Source: Pilaira anomala
Taxonomy: Eukaryota > Mucoromycota > Mucoromycetes > Mucorales > Mucoraceae
Reading direction: 5' to 3'
NCBI GenBank assembly: GCA_025716855.1
Contig: JAIXMQ010000063.1
Location: forward strand, 104,128-168,127
Length of the DNA: 64,000 nucleotides
A program made the position numbers and the translations under genes. Positions 1 through 11,782 of the stretch are shown piece by piece. The notes under the pieces were generated by a model that was not told the DNA's origin, searched no databases, and saw only the letters and a list, made by a program, of their open reading frames with translations. Positions within the stretch are counted from its first letter, which is position 1. The number at the start of each line of letters is the position of its first letter.

Positions 1-1220
1 TCGAATACGTTTTAATGCCATCAATTTCCCTGTTTTACCATTACGTGCCTTGTATACCTTACTATATAGAAACTCGGTTTACTTCATTTTATTCCCTAAC
101 TATACACTTTTTTCTTTCTTACTTACCCGTAAGTTCCCTGTCCTACTTGTCCAATCTTTTCGAATAATTTAGATGGATCTTCGCACGTTTGAAAAGGATA
201 TCCAACATTATCAAGTGCAGTTTCAGGCACACCAGAAAATATTCCAGTATAAGGTGTTTCGGAACTTTGTGGTTGTACAGGCGGTGGCGGCGGTGTTACA
301 TCTGCCCGGTTTGTAGTAGGAGGAGGAGGTGGTGGTGGAGGGTTTATAACTGGAGTAGTGTTATTACTATGAATAGTTGTGTTCGCGACACCAGCAGTGA
401 CAGCTGCAGTTGTAGCGGCGTTGTTGTTGTTAGGAGGAGGTGGGGGTATCTCTTGTTGTTGAGGTTGTGCTTGTTGATAATATGCTGGATCGTAATAACC
501 ATAATAACCATTTGGATCCTGTGTTTGATAATACTGCATGTATTGTTGATATTGTTGATATTGTTCCGCTGTATATTCCGTCGTTTGATGGTATCCAGCA
601 TTTGCGTAATCAGCCGCAGTCCAACTACTATAATAATTTGCCCAAGCAGCTTCATTTGCAGCAGCAGCAGTAGCAGCATCTTGATGATTATGATGATGAT
701 GATGATGATGTACTTGTGGTTGTTGTGTTTGTTGGTGGTAATAAGCAGCAGGTGCAGTTGGAGGTTGATCGGCCGCTGTAACAGGTTGTGGCATAATCAT
801 ATCTGCTTTAGGTCCAAGAGGTAAAGAGCTATCTACATGATTTGATTCCTTTGTTGATGAATTATTTGTACTGGAAGTTGTTGCGGCTGTATCACGTCGA
901 TGATGATGATAGGAAGATCTTTCCTTTTGTGATTTACTACTAGTTCTCTCTTTACTACCCGACCTTCTGGAAGAACTCCAAGAACTTCTCTCACGACTTC
1001 TATCGCGGTGTGTTCGACTACTTCCACGGTCGTATCTACTGTTTCGGTCGTCTCCATAATTCCTCCGTTTTTCACGGTGACTACTGTGATGATGACGATC
1101 ACTACTACTACTGCCATAGTGTTCGTCTCGACTTCGTTTATCTGAACTATGCGCTTTTTTATCTTGGCTGCTACGTTCAGGAGACTTTTCTCTCGATTTC
1201 GAATAAGTGCGATCGTCCAT
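1..1220 (-). CDS. CTK1: CTK1/CDK12-type cyclin-dependent kinase, N-terminal half (gene runs off left edge)
   Basis: Partial gene with exons 1220..127 and 61..1 and a 65-nt GT-AG intron (126..62). The N-terminus is long and disordered: an arginine/serine/histidine-rich first 120 residues, a His run, Gln/Tyr-rich stretches and several poly-Pro blocks. The kinase domain then begins with FEKIGQVGQGTYG. After splicing the frame continues into KVYKARNGKTGKLMALKRIR, giving the glycine loop and the VAIK-type lysine (ALK) of a CDK. An RS-rich extension ahead of an FxxIxQVGxGTYGxVYKA start is characteristic of the CTD kinases Ctk1/CDK12/CDK13, which phosphorylate RNA polymerase II during elongation. 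The splice junction restores Gly-Lys exactly, so the exon call is firm. The remaining kinase lobes lie outside the window, so CTK1 versus BUR1/CDK9 rests on the N-terminal extension and the glycine-loop wording. Confidence 0.85.
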
Positions 1221-2596
1221 CTGTGGTGTTCCTTTTGTTTTGTTTTTTATTCTATAAGAAATGAAGTATACAACGCCAAGTTTAAAAAAAAAAAATAAAA
1301 GAAAGAAAAAATAAAAGAAAAAAAAAAAAGGGAATAGACTTTTTTTGTAATAAATAAATAAATAAAAAGAAGATAAACTAGTTTCTTTTCTTTCCGTATA
1401 AAAAAAAGGACTTTGGTTCTAGTTTTATTCCTTTCAGTTGTATGGGTTGTTAACTTATTGATATAAAATAGAACAAAAGAGAACAAGAAAAAACCTCTTT
1501 TTGGCAAAGTATTATTTTTTGCCACAGCAAAACCTATCATGTCGGAATTCAGGCGCGTAGCTAAAAATTTAGTAAAAAAAAAAAAAAAAAGTGACCGTCA
1601 ATTTATAAGTGACGCCATAGCATCGCTTTCAGTTGTATAAAAAAAAAAAATAGTTTACTTTATGTTCTCAAGTCTCTATTGCATCTTATGTTTGAATAAA
1701 ATTAAGGTTAGAAAAAAGGGGTTAATACAACCTTAAAAACCGTCTTTGCATTTAATTTTTTTTTAAAAAAAAGGTTGAATTTAAAGCATCTCAAACTGAA
1801 AAGATTTCTCGGTTTTTTACTTTTGACATTTGAGCCGCTTTATACCCACAATTGCAATTGAAACGGGTAAGATACTTCACATGGTATGTTTTGCTTATCA
1901 TCACCTGTTAACATGATCTGCAATTGATGTATTTCATGCTTAAGATCATGCAACAACTGTCAAAAGTTTATATAATTTAATATCTATTCAAATGATCATG
2001 CCTGAATGACTATAACCATAGGAACAAATTTTTTTGTTCTATTTTCAGCTCTTTAATTATTATTTTTTTGCACTGAAACGCTTATTATTAAATTATTGTT
2101 TGATATTATTCGTAACACAAATGCATTTACCGAGACAATGCTTTTTTCCCCTTTTTTTCTTTTTTTTTTGAAAGAATAGAAATCCCGATAATATTGATCC
2201 GCACCTCTTTTTGTTGCATATTTATTTGACTATTCAAGTAGATATATCAAAGAAATGGTCATGCAGAAAAGACACTTTGTACAACTTGATCGTATGTATT
2301 CGACATGTTATACTTTGTGTTCGCGAGAGGATGTATGAGTGTGTGATTGTGTGAGTCACATCTATAAAAAAGAGTAACACTATTTACCCATTTATTTCAA
2401 TGTATTGATGACCATAAACAAATAACAAAAGAGGAAGGTAATAAATAGAGAGAGAGAAGGGGGATGAGGAGTTAAGTGCTATTGAACAGTCACTAGGATG
2501 GTGTGAAAGGAAAAAAAAAGAACAATGTCCTTTTGGTAATCAATAGAGATAAAATTCCCACCAATACATTTTTCTATCCCGCACTTCTTCCCCCAG
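1221..2596. other. Intergenic, divergent promoters of the kinase and F-box genes
   Basis: No supportable gene. It contains many short A and T runs (for example around 1575-1590, 1640-1650 and 2155-2170) and a TATA-like CTATAAAAAA near 2362. The two flanking genes point away from each other, so both promoters must lie here. Confidence 0.5.
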
Positions 2597-4480
2597 ATGG
2601 CTTCATGGGGTGGATTACCCATTGAAATCTTGTACTGTATATTTGATCAACTAAACAACCCGAATGATCGAGCCACTTGTTTACTGATCTGCAAAAACTG
2701 GCATAGAGCAGCTCAAGATTTAGTTTATCACCATGTCGAACTTTACAGTCCATCCCAAATAACTTCGTTTGCAAACTGTATGGTCTCGTCTCGTTCTACA
2801 GGAGGTCCAAGTGCTTCCGTCAAGAAAATATCTGTTTTTGGAAATCCTGTTACAACAGAAGGCGTGGATTCTTTGGAGTCTTGCCTTTCGGATATACTTA
2901 AACTTTGTCACCAAATCAAAACGATCGAAACTATCGGCTTTAACCCTAGTAACACCTTCTTTTCTAAAATCATGCAGGAACTTCAACAAGGAAACTGTCT
3001 ATCACTCGAAAATATTCCATTTCCTTCCATTAAGGATGAAGATATTCGAGCTTATGGATATGCCAGTTGGGCTTTAAGAGACCGTTTGACATGTCTCATG
3101 ATAACCGACAGAGCCGAAGAAATTAACCTATTGGATCAAAACGAGAATGATTTACTCAAAGGCTTGAAATCATTTCCTCGTTTAAAATTTTTAATGTATT
3201 ATATAAAGGATTCAGATAGTATTTACAAGATTGCTTCTATTATTAAAAACTTTAGTTCTTTACAACTGGTCGAAATCAATCAACATAGACGCGCCTCAAC
3301 TTATGATAACGTCAATATAATCGAGTTAGACTCAAGAACACCATGTACTCAAGTCAAGGGATTTATAGGATCTGGTATCATTATGCCCTCAAGTAGAATG
3401 TTAAAGTATATTATGACAACATTTCCTCAACTAAGACTACTGAACTTATCATTTGCCATGATATCTCTTAAAAGTCAACTCTTGCTGGAAAACTCGTTAT
3501 CGACCGAGTCGTGTGTCGAATTCCTGTCAAACGCATATGAAAAAATATACACATTAAATATAGAACAATTGTATGTTGAAAATGCAGTTGATGTAGCTGC
3601 TGGTTTTTTAGAATCAGCAAATTTTGATGGTATCCTAGAGATACATTATGAAAATGATCACAACCATCCACAATTTATAAACTTGACACGAAGAAAATTT
3701 CAAATACAATGCGTTCAACCCTTTGATGCACTCTATACAGTCTTACCTCATAGGGAATTAATCCAAAGATTCGGCCCCAAGTTATTAGGTGTTTCACTTG
3801 ATTTCGGAGACGCTTACACTTTATACCAAGGTTCAAGTAACCAAGAGTTACACAAAAACGACGTACATGGATACTGTTTAGATTTTATCTTTAGACATTG
3901 TTCTCATGTAGAATCTGTAGAATTAGCTAATCTCTTATTCACTCATTGTGATCCAGAGTTGGCTGTCTCTAATACTTTGCAAGCACTGATATTTGAATGC
4001 TGTGAATTCTCAAATCAGGCTCTACAAGATTTATCAAAGCGAATTCCTAGTTTGGCTCTTTTATGCATCATTGATTCGGATTTTGAATATGACAGTATTT
4101 GGGATGTCTCCATGTACGATACCTCTGTTACTGCTATTCATTGGAAGGATACTGGGCACGAAGACAGTCGAGATGATTATTTAGAGTTTAATCTATGCTT
4201 GCAAACCAAAGGAAATATATTTTATTATACAGGAAACTTAAATCAGGTATCTCAATCTTTTGATGACGGCGAGACTTATCAAAAAACTTTTAACATTGAT
4301 GACAAGTTGAATATAAATGTTGCTGCTTGGAATATTGATTATTTTCATCTTGATATTCCAAATATCAAAGTTTTAATAAAATATCCTGGTGATCCTCTTG
4401 AAGAAATTTTGATCCATCCATCTCAAAGATATGACGAAGAAGTCATTAAATTATTGGGAAACAAACCAAACCCACGATGA
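2597..4480 (+). CDS. F-box protein with degenerate leucine-rich region
   Basis: Single-exon gene of 627 residues starting at ATG in MASWGGLPIEILYCIFDQL. Residues 6-50 form an F-box: LPIEIL, then an IFDQL helix, then LLICKNWHRAAQDLVYHHV. This is the motif by which substrate receptors bind Skp1 in SCF ubiquitin ligases. The remainder is rich in spaced leucines (LRLLNLSFAMISL, VESVELANLLF, LQALIFECCEFS) in the pattern of degenerate fungal leucine-rich repeats, which would be the substrate-binding surface. The length is normal for the large F-box/LRR family of Mucoromycota. It has no intron, unlike most neighbours, and no recognisable substrate-specific motif, so its target is unknown. The stop is followed within 10 bases by an A-rich 3' tract. 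Confidence 0.85.
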   Translation: MASWGGLPIEILYCIFDQLNNPNDRATCLLICKNWHRAAQDLVYHHVELYSPSQITSFANCMVSSRSTGGPSASVKKISVFGNPVTTEGVDSLESCLSDILKLCHQIKTIETIGFNPSNTFFSKIMQELQQGNCLSLENIPFPSIKDEDIRAYGYASWALRDRLTCLMITDRAEEINLLDQNENDLLKGLKSFPRLKFLMYYIKDSDSIYKIASIIKNFSSLQLVEINQHRRASTYDNVNIIELDSRTPCTQVKGFIGSGIIMPSSRMLKYIMTTFPQLRLLNLSFAMISLKSQLLLENSLSTESCVEFLSNAYEKIYTLNIEQLYVENAVDVAAGFLESANFDGILEIHYENDHNHPQFINLTRRKFQIQCVQPFDALYTVLPHRELIQRFGPKLLGVSLDFGDAYTLYQGSSNQELHKNDVHGYCLDFIFRHCSHVESVELANLLFTHCDPELAVSNTLQALIFECCEFSNQALQDLSKRIPSLALLCIIDSDFEYDSIWDVSMYDTSVTAIHWKDTGHEDSRDDYLEFNLCLQTKGNIFYYTGNLNQVSQSFDDGETYQKTFNIDDKLNINVAAWNIDYFHLDIPNIKVLIKYPGDPLEEILIHPSQRYDEEVIKLLGNKPNPR

Positions 4481-5394
4481 AAAAAAAAAAGAAGGTCAAC
4501 TAAATAAATATAAATAAAGAATAAATGAAAGCCCATTGTACATACATTTACCGTATTTGAAAGTTCTTTTTTTTTCTTGCACGAATATATGTACATACAC
4601 GCGTTTATAGGTTTGACAAAGAGCCTATTTCCCTCTTGTTATAAAGAGATATTTTTAAAATATACTACATATAGTTTTATTAACGCGTTTTCTCTCCAAG
4701 ATGCTCTGTATAGTAGGGAGATTTATTTTGGATTTTTTTGGAAATATTTAACAAAGAGAGTAATAATTTTATATAACGTGTTTGAAGAACATCACAAGAG
4801 TTATTAAATTATAAAGTATTAGTTAAGTTTCGTATCATGTTTCGAATTTTCAATTAAGGTCGATCCATGCAAGATATTGCCCCTCATTTTATTTTAACTT
4901 TTTCCAAAACTATTATTCAGCACAGACCATCTGTACTTCTTTCCATTTCAAGAAAAAGGAAGCACATACTCCGACTAAATTTACACAAATGCATAGAAAG
5001 GCAATTTTAGACACATGTCTTGTTTTATTATTAAAAGTGAATGTAAGTTATATAAATATTCTAAAATATTTATTTGTGCAAATATAAGAGAGAGGTTTTA
5101 CTATACCGAAAATATGAAGAAGTAGATCTTAGAAGCTTTCATAATTTTGTTTCTAACCTAAAATGTGTAGCTCTGTCCACGCTAATGATTATACAACAGG
5201 ATCACTTGTTATTTCTTTGATAATGGATTGGCTATACAGCAGTTATAGAATTGTCAAAAAAGTGTCTATATTTTAAAGCAATAGATTATTTACAACTTAC
5301 TGCGGTTCCTCTGCTAAACAAATATATATAGTTGAGGGACCTGCTAATCAAAGCGTTAAATCGGATATATTTAACAAACGTACTGTAAACTTAC
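4481..5394. other. Intergenic, no gene seen
   Basis: AT-rich sequence with only short chance frames. Nothing in it has the codon texture or splice signals of a gene. Confidence 0.5.
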
Positions 5395-6500
5395 ATCATA
5401 TCGTAAATCGGATAAACTCTTTAGTTCAAGTTTAAGCGATATGTCTCGAAAATTTCTTAAGTAATCATTGATGTTATGAGACATGTTGGATTCTTGAAGT
5501 GTGTAGGTCCATAATTGTTCGTTTCCCTCATCTTCAGTTTGATGGTTAATAATACTATAGTCATCCTCATAAATAAGAGGATGATTATCTTTCTGCTTAT
5601 CTTGCTCTTGTTCGAACTAAAAATTAAATAATTAAAAAATTAAGAATATGTTAATAGTTTTACAGAGTATACAATACGATTATTGATCATACTTTTAATG
5701 GTGAATACCCAAAAATATCTCCAATGAATGTGGTATTCATCATTATACCATTATTGTTGAATGTCAAGTGAAGTATTAATAAAAATGATATTGTTTAACT
5801 TGAAGATCGTACACTTGCTATGTGTTACAACTCTTGACAATCGTGGACTATATAAATTTTTGTCATAGTCTGTGTATTGATATATAATGATATGTATTAC
5901 CTTTAAGTTATGCACCGACTCTTTTGCTGTGGATTTGTCGAAGAAGTTCAGATCGCTTCTGATTGAGTCTAGAGCGTTCACTACGCCAGGGAAGTTTTTG
6001 TCAATCTTATCTTTTATAGCTTCTTCAATGTTCCAGTAAGTATGCAAAGATTTTTTTTTTTTGGGGGGGGGGGTGTTAAACACCACAGTCAATAGAAATA
6101 ATTAAATGAACGCTTTTATAACACCCTACCATATTGTCATCAAAGTATATAACCGAAATACCGGATCCATAATGAAGGGAATTTCTTCCTCCAACTGATT
6201 CAAATTTTAATGACACATTATTCGCCATTAAATCCAAAAAAAAAACAAAATCAGCACTACCCGTGGAAAGAACGGATTGACCATTACACGCTGTTGCTCA
6301 CTAACCACAGCAGGCATGTTGCCCACAACCGTAGTAACTTGTTCCGTGACAAGCTGACAAGGAAAATTGTTATTCGCGCCATTAATCAAAACCAAATTAA
6401 GCAAAATTTGATAGCTCGACAAAACTACATCAGTAAACGCTGTCTTGTTTCCATTCGTATTCATGAAAACCCCTTCATCCCATCTTTGTAATAACCACAA
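5395..6500 (-). pseudogene. Fragmented unknown gene, probably decaying
   Basis: Four open segments on the minus strand look like exons with splice signals: 6500..6261 (80 codons, preceded by ATGCAG, followed by GTAGTG), 6194..6130 (preceded by AATCAG), a segment ending at 5901 before GTAATA, and 5616..5395 (74 codons, preceded by TTTTTAG, followed by GTAAGT). The first reads LWLLQRWDEGVFMNTNGNK onward; the last is acidic and ends LELKSLSDLRYD. The junction 5901/5616 keeps frame. The join from 6130 to the segment near 6060 cannot be made in frame because that stretch is a C/A homopolymer without a usable acceptor. No start codon exon was found upstream, where a transposon sits. I do not recognise the protein. 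It could be a real gene with unusual introns or one broken by the insertion and slippage. Confidence 0.4.
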
Positions 6501-6532
6501 CTGCATTAAAATTGTAATTTTGGATAGACAAT

Positions 6533-7509
6533 AGAGAGTTGTGGGGACTTTTTTTATTCACGAAATCGGAGTAGTAAAACTGACGTTACATTTCGAAACT
6601 TCGAAATTACCAAAATGGAAATGGTCAAAAGTTGCAGTACGATACTCATACCTAATATCTCTTTTCTCTTTTCATACCATCAAATACTACCTCCTCTTAA
6701 TAAAAATGTCTACCCATAACCTTTTAAATATTGCCGAGAGCTTGACGGAGAGATTAATTAACCTCATTGAAAAAGAATCAGAAAATGAAGACGATTATTC
6801 ACTCGATTTGGTCGCAATCACAGAGCCTATGCCTTGCACAATCATCGCCAGAGGTTAGACTTTGTCTCCTTGAACGACGATTTGTGTAAGTACTTGTTTC
6901 GTTCTACGTAGGCAGATATAAAGAGAATAGCCTGACAAAATCTCTTTTAGAAGCAACTCGTCTCAAAGTTTTACAATGAATCGAGACTATGCTTTAGCTA
7001 TTATGCTTAGACGTTTAGCATATCCATCAAGACTGACTGATTTAGAATTGATTTTTAACATAGCATATGCAACAATTGGGATGATTTTTAACTACATAAT
7101 AGAGCGCTATTGTATAGCAGATTTGAACAAGGACTTAGGCTCAATTGAACTTTGTTGGTGTTGTTGCTGTTGTTGACAGATAAGTCTGCGTTGAGGAAGT
7201 CGTAAGTATTGTTAGACATTTGAAATATTGTTATGTATACAGAAGAAGAAATAAATAAACCATAATGCTTTTTTAAAGCTCTTAAAACCATGACAATGAC
7301 ATGATGTATGTATGTACATAGCACTAAAATCAAGAAATATGACAAATAGTTGTATGTGATTGGATAAAATATTTCGTGAATAACGAGCTTTTATTCACAG
7401 AATTTTCGAGGATAACTCGACGTTATTCACGAAATGTTGTGTAACGTGTGACCACGATTTCCTTTTTTAATAAATTTCGTGAGTAAATAACCAGCTCCCA
7501 CAACTCTCT
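6533..7509 (+). mobile_element. PIF/Harbinger-like DNA element, internally eroded
   Basis: The ends form a terminal inverted repeat. The left begins AGAGAGTTGTGGGGAC and the right, read inward, AGAGAGTTGTGGGAGC; both are followed by subterminal copies of ATTCACGAAAT, repeated again near 7372-7433. The element is flanked by AAT on both sides (6530-6532 and 7510-7512), a 3-bp target duplication as expected for the Harbinger superfamily. Inside, 6705-6858 encodes a start MSTHNLLNIAESLTERLI. The frame at 6976-7176 contains LAIMLRRLAYPSRLTDLE followed by TIGMIFNYIIERY, which resembles the N-terminal region of Harbinger nucleases (a LRRLAYP..Y.DL pattern). The DDE catalytic part is missing, so this is a non-autonomous deletion derivative. 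The superfamily assignment is inference from TIR, TSD size and that one motif. Confidence 0.7.
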
Positions 7510-7733
7510 AATAATAGTTGACGATACAGGCTATGTGCCAACTACCGGGAAACCACCTTCAACATTTTTCAATCGGTACTGAAACCATTTCTATTTTATT
7601 ATTTGTGCCACTTCAAAGCTTGAATGAATTGCAATTATATAAGCCAACTATAATATTAATAATAGCTTTGAAATTTATATGTCGGACCATAAACCACTTT
7701 AAAAAATATTTATTTTTATAATGTTTTAACTCT
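7510..7733. other. Short gap between transposon and Sel1 gene
   Basis: Begins with the AAT target duplication of the upstream element. The minus strand has a short open stretch after an ATTATAG acceptor-like site near 7650, possibly more of the fragmented gene cut by the transposon, but it hits stops quickly. Confidence 0.3.
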
Positions 7734-9159
7734 TTATTCAAGGTAATCGAGTTGTGCTGCTATAATATGTTCAGTAGCAACATATCCATTTTCACTAATA
7801 ATATTAAGTAGATCTTGTGCGCTTGACATGCGATCTACTGATGCTGCAGATTTACGAAGCCATTCAATCGTTTTAGCTTCATCTTTTTCTACGCCTAAAC
7901 CCTCACAATAGAACCCTGCAATTTTTATAGCAGCTATATCATGACCTAATTCAAATGCTGTTTCGTAGCAAACATATGCTGCTTTGTAATCTTGAGGAAC
8001 ATCATCTTTCCTACCAGTTCGATATATCTCCCCCATATAAAAGTAAGCAAGATAAGTGCTACCTCTATTATCGCGATTAACTTTAGAATTAAAAAGATAC
8101 AAGGCCTTTTTAAAATCTTTTTTGAATCCAGCTCCTTTATAGTACATCAGTCCAAGATAAAAAGAAGCTTCAATTGATCCCAAAATATAACTCTCATGAT
8201 ACCATTTGATTGATTCCTTAAAATTCGTCATATAACCATAGCAATCTACATAGGATTTACCTATGCTCAAGCAGGCAGCTGCAGAATTTTTTTTTGCAGC
8301 CATTTTTGTCCAGTATAAAGCTTTAGTGAAATCTTTAGGAACGTAACTCCCTCCATATAAATATATCTTGGAAAGAACTGATTGACTTGCCACCACCCCA
8401 CTTGATTCTTTTTCTGTTAGCAAGTCCCAAATAACTATACGTTGATAATTTTCAAAATCAAGAGTGTCTATTGTTATTTCATATAAACCTTTAAACGGTG
8501 ATATGTATCCTATTCCGAGCCAATTTTCTTGCACCCATTTCATGAACTTTTGATTCGCATGAGTAAAATCCACTTCTAAATTCTTGTTGCCGAACAAATA
8601 AAAGGTTTTATCTTTAATTATTTCCGTCTCATTATTATCCTTTTTAGCTAATTTTTCGAGCCAAGTAATCGCCTTTTTTTCATCTGTTTTGCAAGGTACA
8701 TAGCCACTAAGTATATTTCCCATTGTTGCGATAGCATATGGCCAGCCCCGTTCAGCAGATAAGGAAATCCAATAAACTCCAGTTTCTATATCTAAAGGTA
8801 TATCACCATCACCTTCAATATACATCAATCCTACCAAATACTGAGCTACGTAATTGTTCCACTCAGAAACAACTTTTTTACATAAATCCATAGCTTTTGC
8901 TGGCTCACGTTTATTTATACCAGCGCCATTGTAATAAATAACAGCACTAAAAAGTAACGCGTACTCATTATCATAATTTGAACCTTTTTCAAAGTGTTTC
9001 AGAGCCTCAATATAGTTGTTCTTATTTATTTCTTGTATTCCATTGAAAACGTCCCTGTCACCAGGATCTGGAAAATCTAGTAAAAAGAATTTACTAACTG
9101 GTTTCAATTTTTGTTTTGTAATACAGATAGTTACCCCCAATCTTGTATATTATTTCCAT
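7734..9159 (-). CDS. Sel1-like repeat protein
   Basis: The main exon 9097..7734 encodes repeated 36-40-residue helical pairs with the Sel1/TPR-like signature: AxxLGLMYIEGDG, AxAxMGNILSG, ASFYLGLMYYKGAGFKKD, AYFYMGEIYRTG, AAIKIAGFYCEGLGVEKDEAK. Such solenoids act as protein-interaction scaffolds; no enzyme domain or membrane segment is visible. The long frame has no ATG near its 5' end. The best model adds a 25-nt first exon, 9159..9135 (MEIIYKIG), spliced through a 37-nt GTAACT...CCAG intron. That keeps frame and gives 462 residues, but the intron is unusually short, so the start is uncertain. A degenerate scrap of a paralogue lies just upstream. It is unrelated in detail to the HRD3-type Sel1 protein farther right. 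Confidence 0.75.
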
Positions 9160-9334
9160 AATTTAGTAAAGGAAAAGAGAAAAAAAGGAAAAAAAAACCA
9201 TCAAAGGTGTGCTTACGTTTATTTTAAATATATATGTAGTGTAACTTAAAAAAAGAAAAAAAAAGGTGGATTATGGTATATACCCTTTCAATAATTAACA
9301 ACGATATCTAACGGGCTCCGATTTTTTGTCTTTA

Positions 9335-9510
9335 GCATCTCCTCATCTTTGTTAAGATTCATAGACCCTGTCAAGTATTGAGCTACAGGATTATCCCATT
9401 CAGCGACAATTTTAACTTTTACTGGTTTTGTTTTTCTAGCCCAAAATCAGTAAAATATATGATAACACTAAAAAACTAACGCGTAGTTACTCATTATCAT
9501 AGTTTGAGGA
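9335..9510 (-). pseudogene. Truncated copy of the neighbouring Sel1-repeat gene
   Basis: Plus-strand stretches here match the Sel1 gene at about 8830-8985 with substitutions and deletions: caagtattgagctaca against caaatactgagctacg, then cccattcagcgacaa against tccactcagaaacaa, and ctaacgcgtagttactcat against gtaacgcgtactcattatc. The copy has lost about 10-20 bases in the middle and has no intact frame. It is a relic of a tandem duplication in the same orientation as the functional gene. Confidence 0.65.
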
Positions 9511-10312
9511 TGGGTGATCGGATTTCCCGTATTAGGAAGCCCAGGTGACTGACGTTTAATGGCTCTCCTGATGAATGCATATAAGCTGAAGTTATCAAGC
9601 ATTTGTGTTTGTGATTTATTGATGATAAATGTGAATGCAAGTATTATAGAAAAATCAGTCCTCTAAACCCAATAAACATTTGATGCTCAACAAGTGAGTG
9701 TTTAAAGGGAATAAGAGCAACCTGGTCACAGTTGGATTCAGTGACAATGAACTCTCACTCTCAATTTCAATCTTTACTGTGAACAAAAAAAAATACATCT
9801 AACCCGTGACTGTAAAATAAACACCTCTATTGATAACAGGTAATGATTATAGGATTGCGAGCCATTTTTTCTGGCAGAGATGGAAAATAAATTCTCCCAA
9901 TAATTAAGCGAATTGATTTTGATTGGCCGTGACACCTTTTGATATAAGATTTTATGCTGTTATCTTTTGATAATTATAGAATAATGAGACGGTCTTTCCC
10001 ACGATAGCTTTGGATATACTTTATTTTTATTTATTCAAACATGATTCACAACATCTTCTACACACAACAAGGTAACATGAAAGGTATTCAACTTCTCATT
10101 AACTTTTGTCAAATTGAAAAATATATAGTGAGTCCAATACAATAGATGCTTTAACATTAAAACCTTAAATGGCCGTTTTTTTTTTTTAGTTGCATCTAAG
10201 CACCGCAAAAATCTTATTTGTCTATAAATTATGATAATGGAAGATAAGAATTTATACTTTCCCTTTTTCCTTCTTTATATTATCATTCTACACACTCATA
10301 ATAAAAGTCGAT
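9511..10312. other. Intergenic, no gene seen
   Basis: No frame with coding texture. The region upstream of the arrestin gene ends in a pyrimidine-rich tract (10260-10285) just before its ATG. Confidence 0.4.
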
Positions 10313-11582
10313 ATGATTTCACATTTAATCGGTCATAAACATCCTGATATCAATATCAATATATCATTTCAACCGCAATACCTAAACACAGAAGGCAAAG
10401 TTATTTGCGGTCCCGGTTCAGCATTTGAAGGCGTTGTAAAGATAAAGACAAGTGCACCAATACCAGTTCATCATATTAAATTAGTCTTTAAAGCAACCGG
10501 TATGTCATGTATACATCATTACAAACATTGCAGTAAAATAACAGTAAAATAACAGTAAAATAACCATAAAAAAACTTTTTTTTATAAAAAAAAATACAGA
10601 AAGAGTCAATTATGACGCTATGGGATGGAAGAAACTAAAAGCGGACGATAATCGTCTGTTTGCTATTCGGAACATTTTATGGGGTTTGCCTGCTAACACT
10701 CTTAATGAGTCTGCTTGTGTATTTCCAATATTAGAGGCAGGAGACCATGTATTTCCTTTCATATGTCAGTTACCAATGATCAATTATCCGCCTACATTTC
10801 ATCATCATTTAATCGCTACTGTATTTAGTATGGTGGCTTCAGTTATCACAATAGATGATACCGTTTCAAAATCAGTGCCTATTTGTTTTCAGTCAATTGT
10901 AGAAACCATGTCGCTTCAACCTATTTATACCGAAGAACATAAACTGACAAACCATATCTCAACAGTAGTAACCGTACCTAGACTTTCTTACAACATAAAT
11001 GAACATAACCAAAGTATTCCCATCAAAGTTCAGTTCAATACTGATAAACAAGAACACTTAAATATATCCCATCTTCGCGTCTATATCAAACGATACTATA
11101 AAGTTAAATACAAGACAAGCTCAAGACACGAAGAAAAAATTGTAGCATACTATGATCATGCCAAGTTACCAACAACTAGCTCAAAGGTTATTTCGCTTAA
11201 ATTAAATATACCAGATTCCACAGATCTATTCCCAGCTACTCTAAACTACTCAACACATTTGTCTATTGAATATAAACTGGTAGTAACAGTCAAAATTCAT
11301 CATGGCCCTATCAGTTTAAAAAAGAAGTTGTTTGAAATGCCCATTAATTTTGGTACGTTATCTTTAGGGACAAGAGCGCCTCGTCAACTGGAACCATACT
11401 CAGATATTAAGGAGAACAGGGCATCTATCAATTGTAAGCCGACATTTTTAAGGCCGGTGCCAAAACAAACTTTAGAGGAAGAATGTCTTCCAGCGTACGA
11501 TGATGCTGGTATGCCGCCTGCATATGTCATGATAAGCCGCTGTGTTTCTCATCATAGCTTGAGATCAATTGCTGCCGCTTGA
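10313..11582 (+). CDS. Arrestin-related trafficking adaptor with PY motif
   Basis: Two exons, 10313..10499 and 10600..11582, give 389 residues; the 100-nt intron starts GTATGT and ends ATACAG, joining KAT to ERVNYDAMGWKK. The N-terminal arrestin fold is visible (FQPQYLNTEGKVICGPGSAFEGVV, then HHIKLVFKATERVNYD, then LEAGDHVFPFICQLP). The C-terminal arrestin lobe follows (SYNINEHNQSIPIKVQFN, then FPATLNYSTHLSIEYKLVV). Near residue 368 there is a PPAY motif, preceded by a LPAY. PPxY motifs recruit the WW domains of Rsp5/Nedd4 ubiquitin ligases, so the protein probably directs ubiquitination and endocytosis of plasma-membrane cargo, as the yeast ART proteins do. The family is clear; the cargo is not predictable. 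Confidence 0.85.
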
Positions 11583-11782
11583 TTATTATATTATAATAAA
11601 TGAACAAATTCAAACTATATAAACAAACAAAAGAAAATATAATTAAAAACCAGCTGTCAAATATACAATGACGAGTCAATTATGTTACACGGGACGCTAT
11701 TATGGAAAATTCATTTCATATGCTTAGCATTATACACATAAGCATTCATAAACTTATTTATTTTAAATTAAATCATAGATAT

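Noticed and set aside
189..824. Cys/Val/Ile-rich plus-strand frame of 211 codons
   Set aside because: Antisense shadow of the Gln/Tyr/Pro-rich kinase N-terminus; the composition is a mirror of that low-complexity coding sequence.
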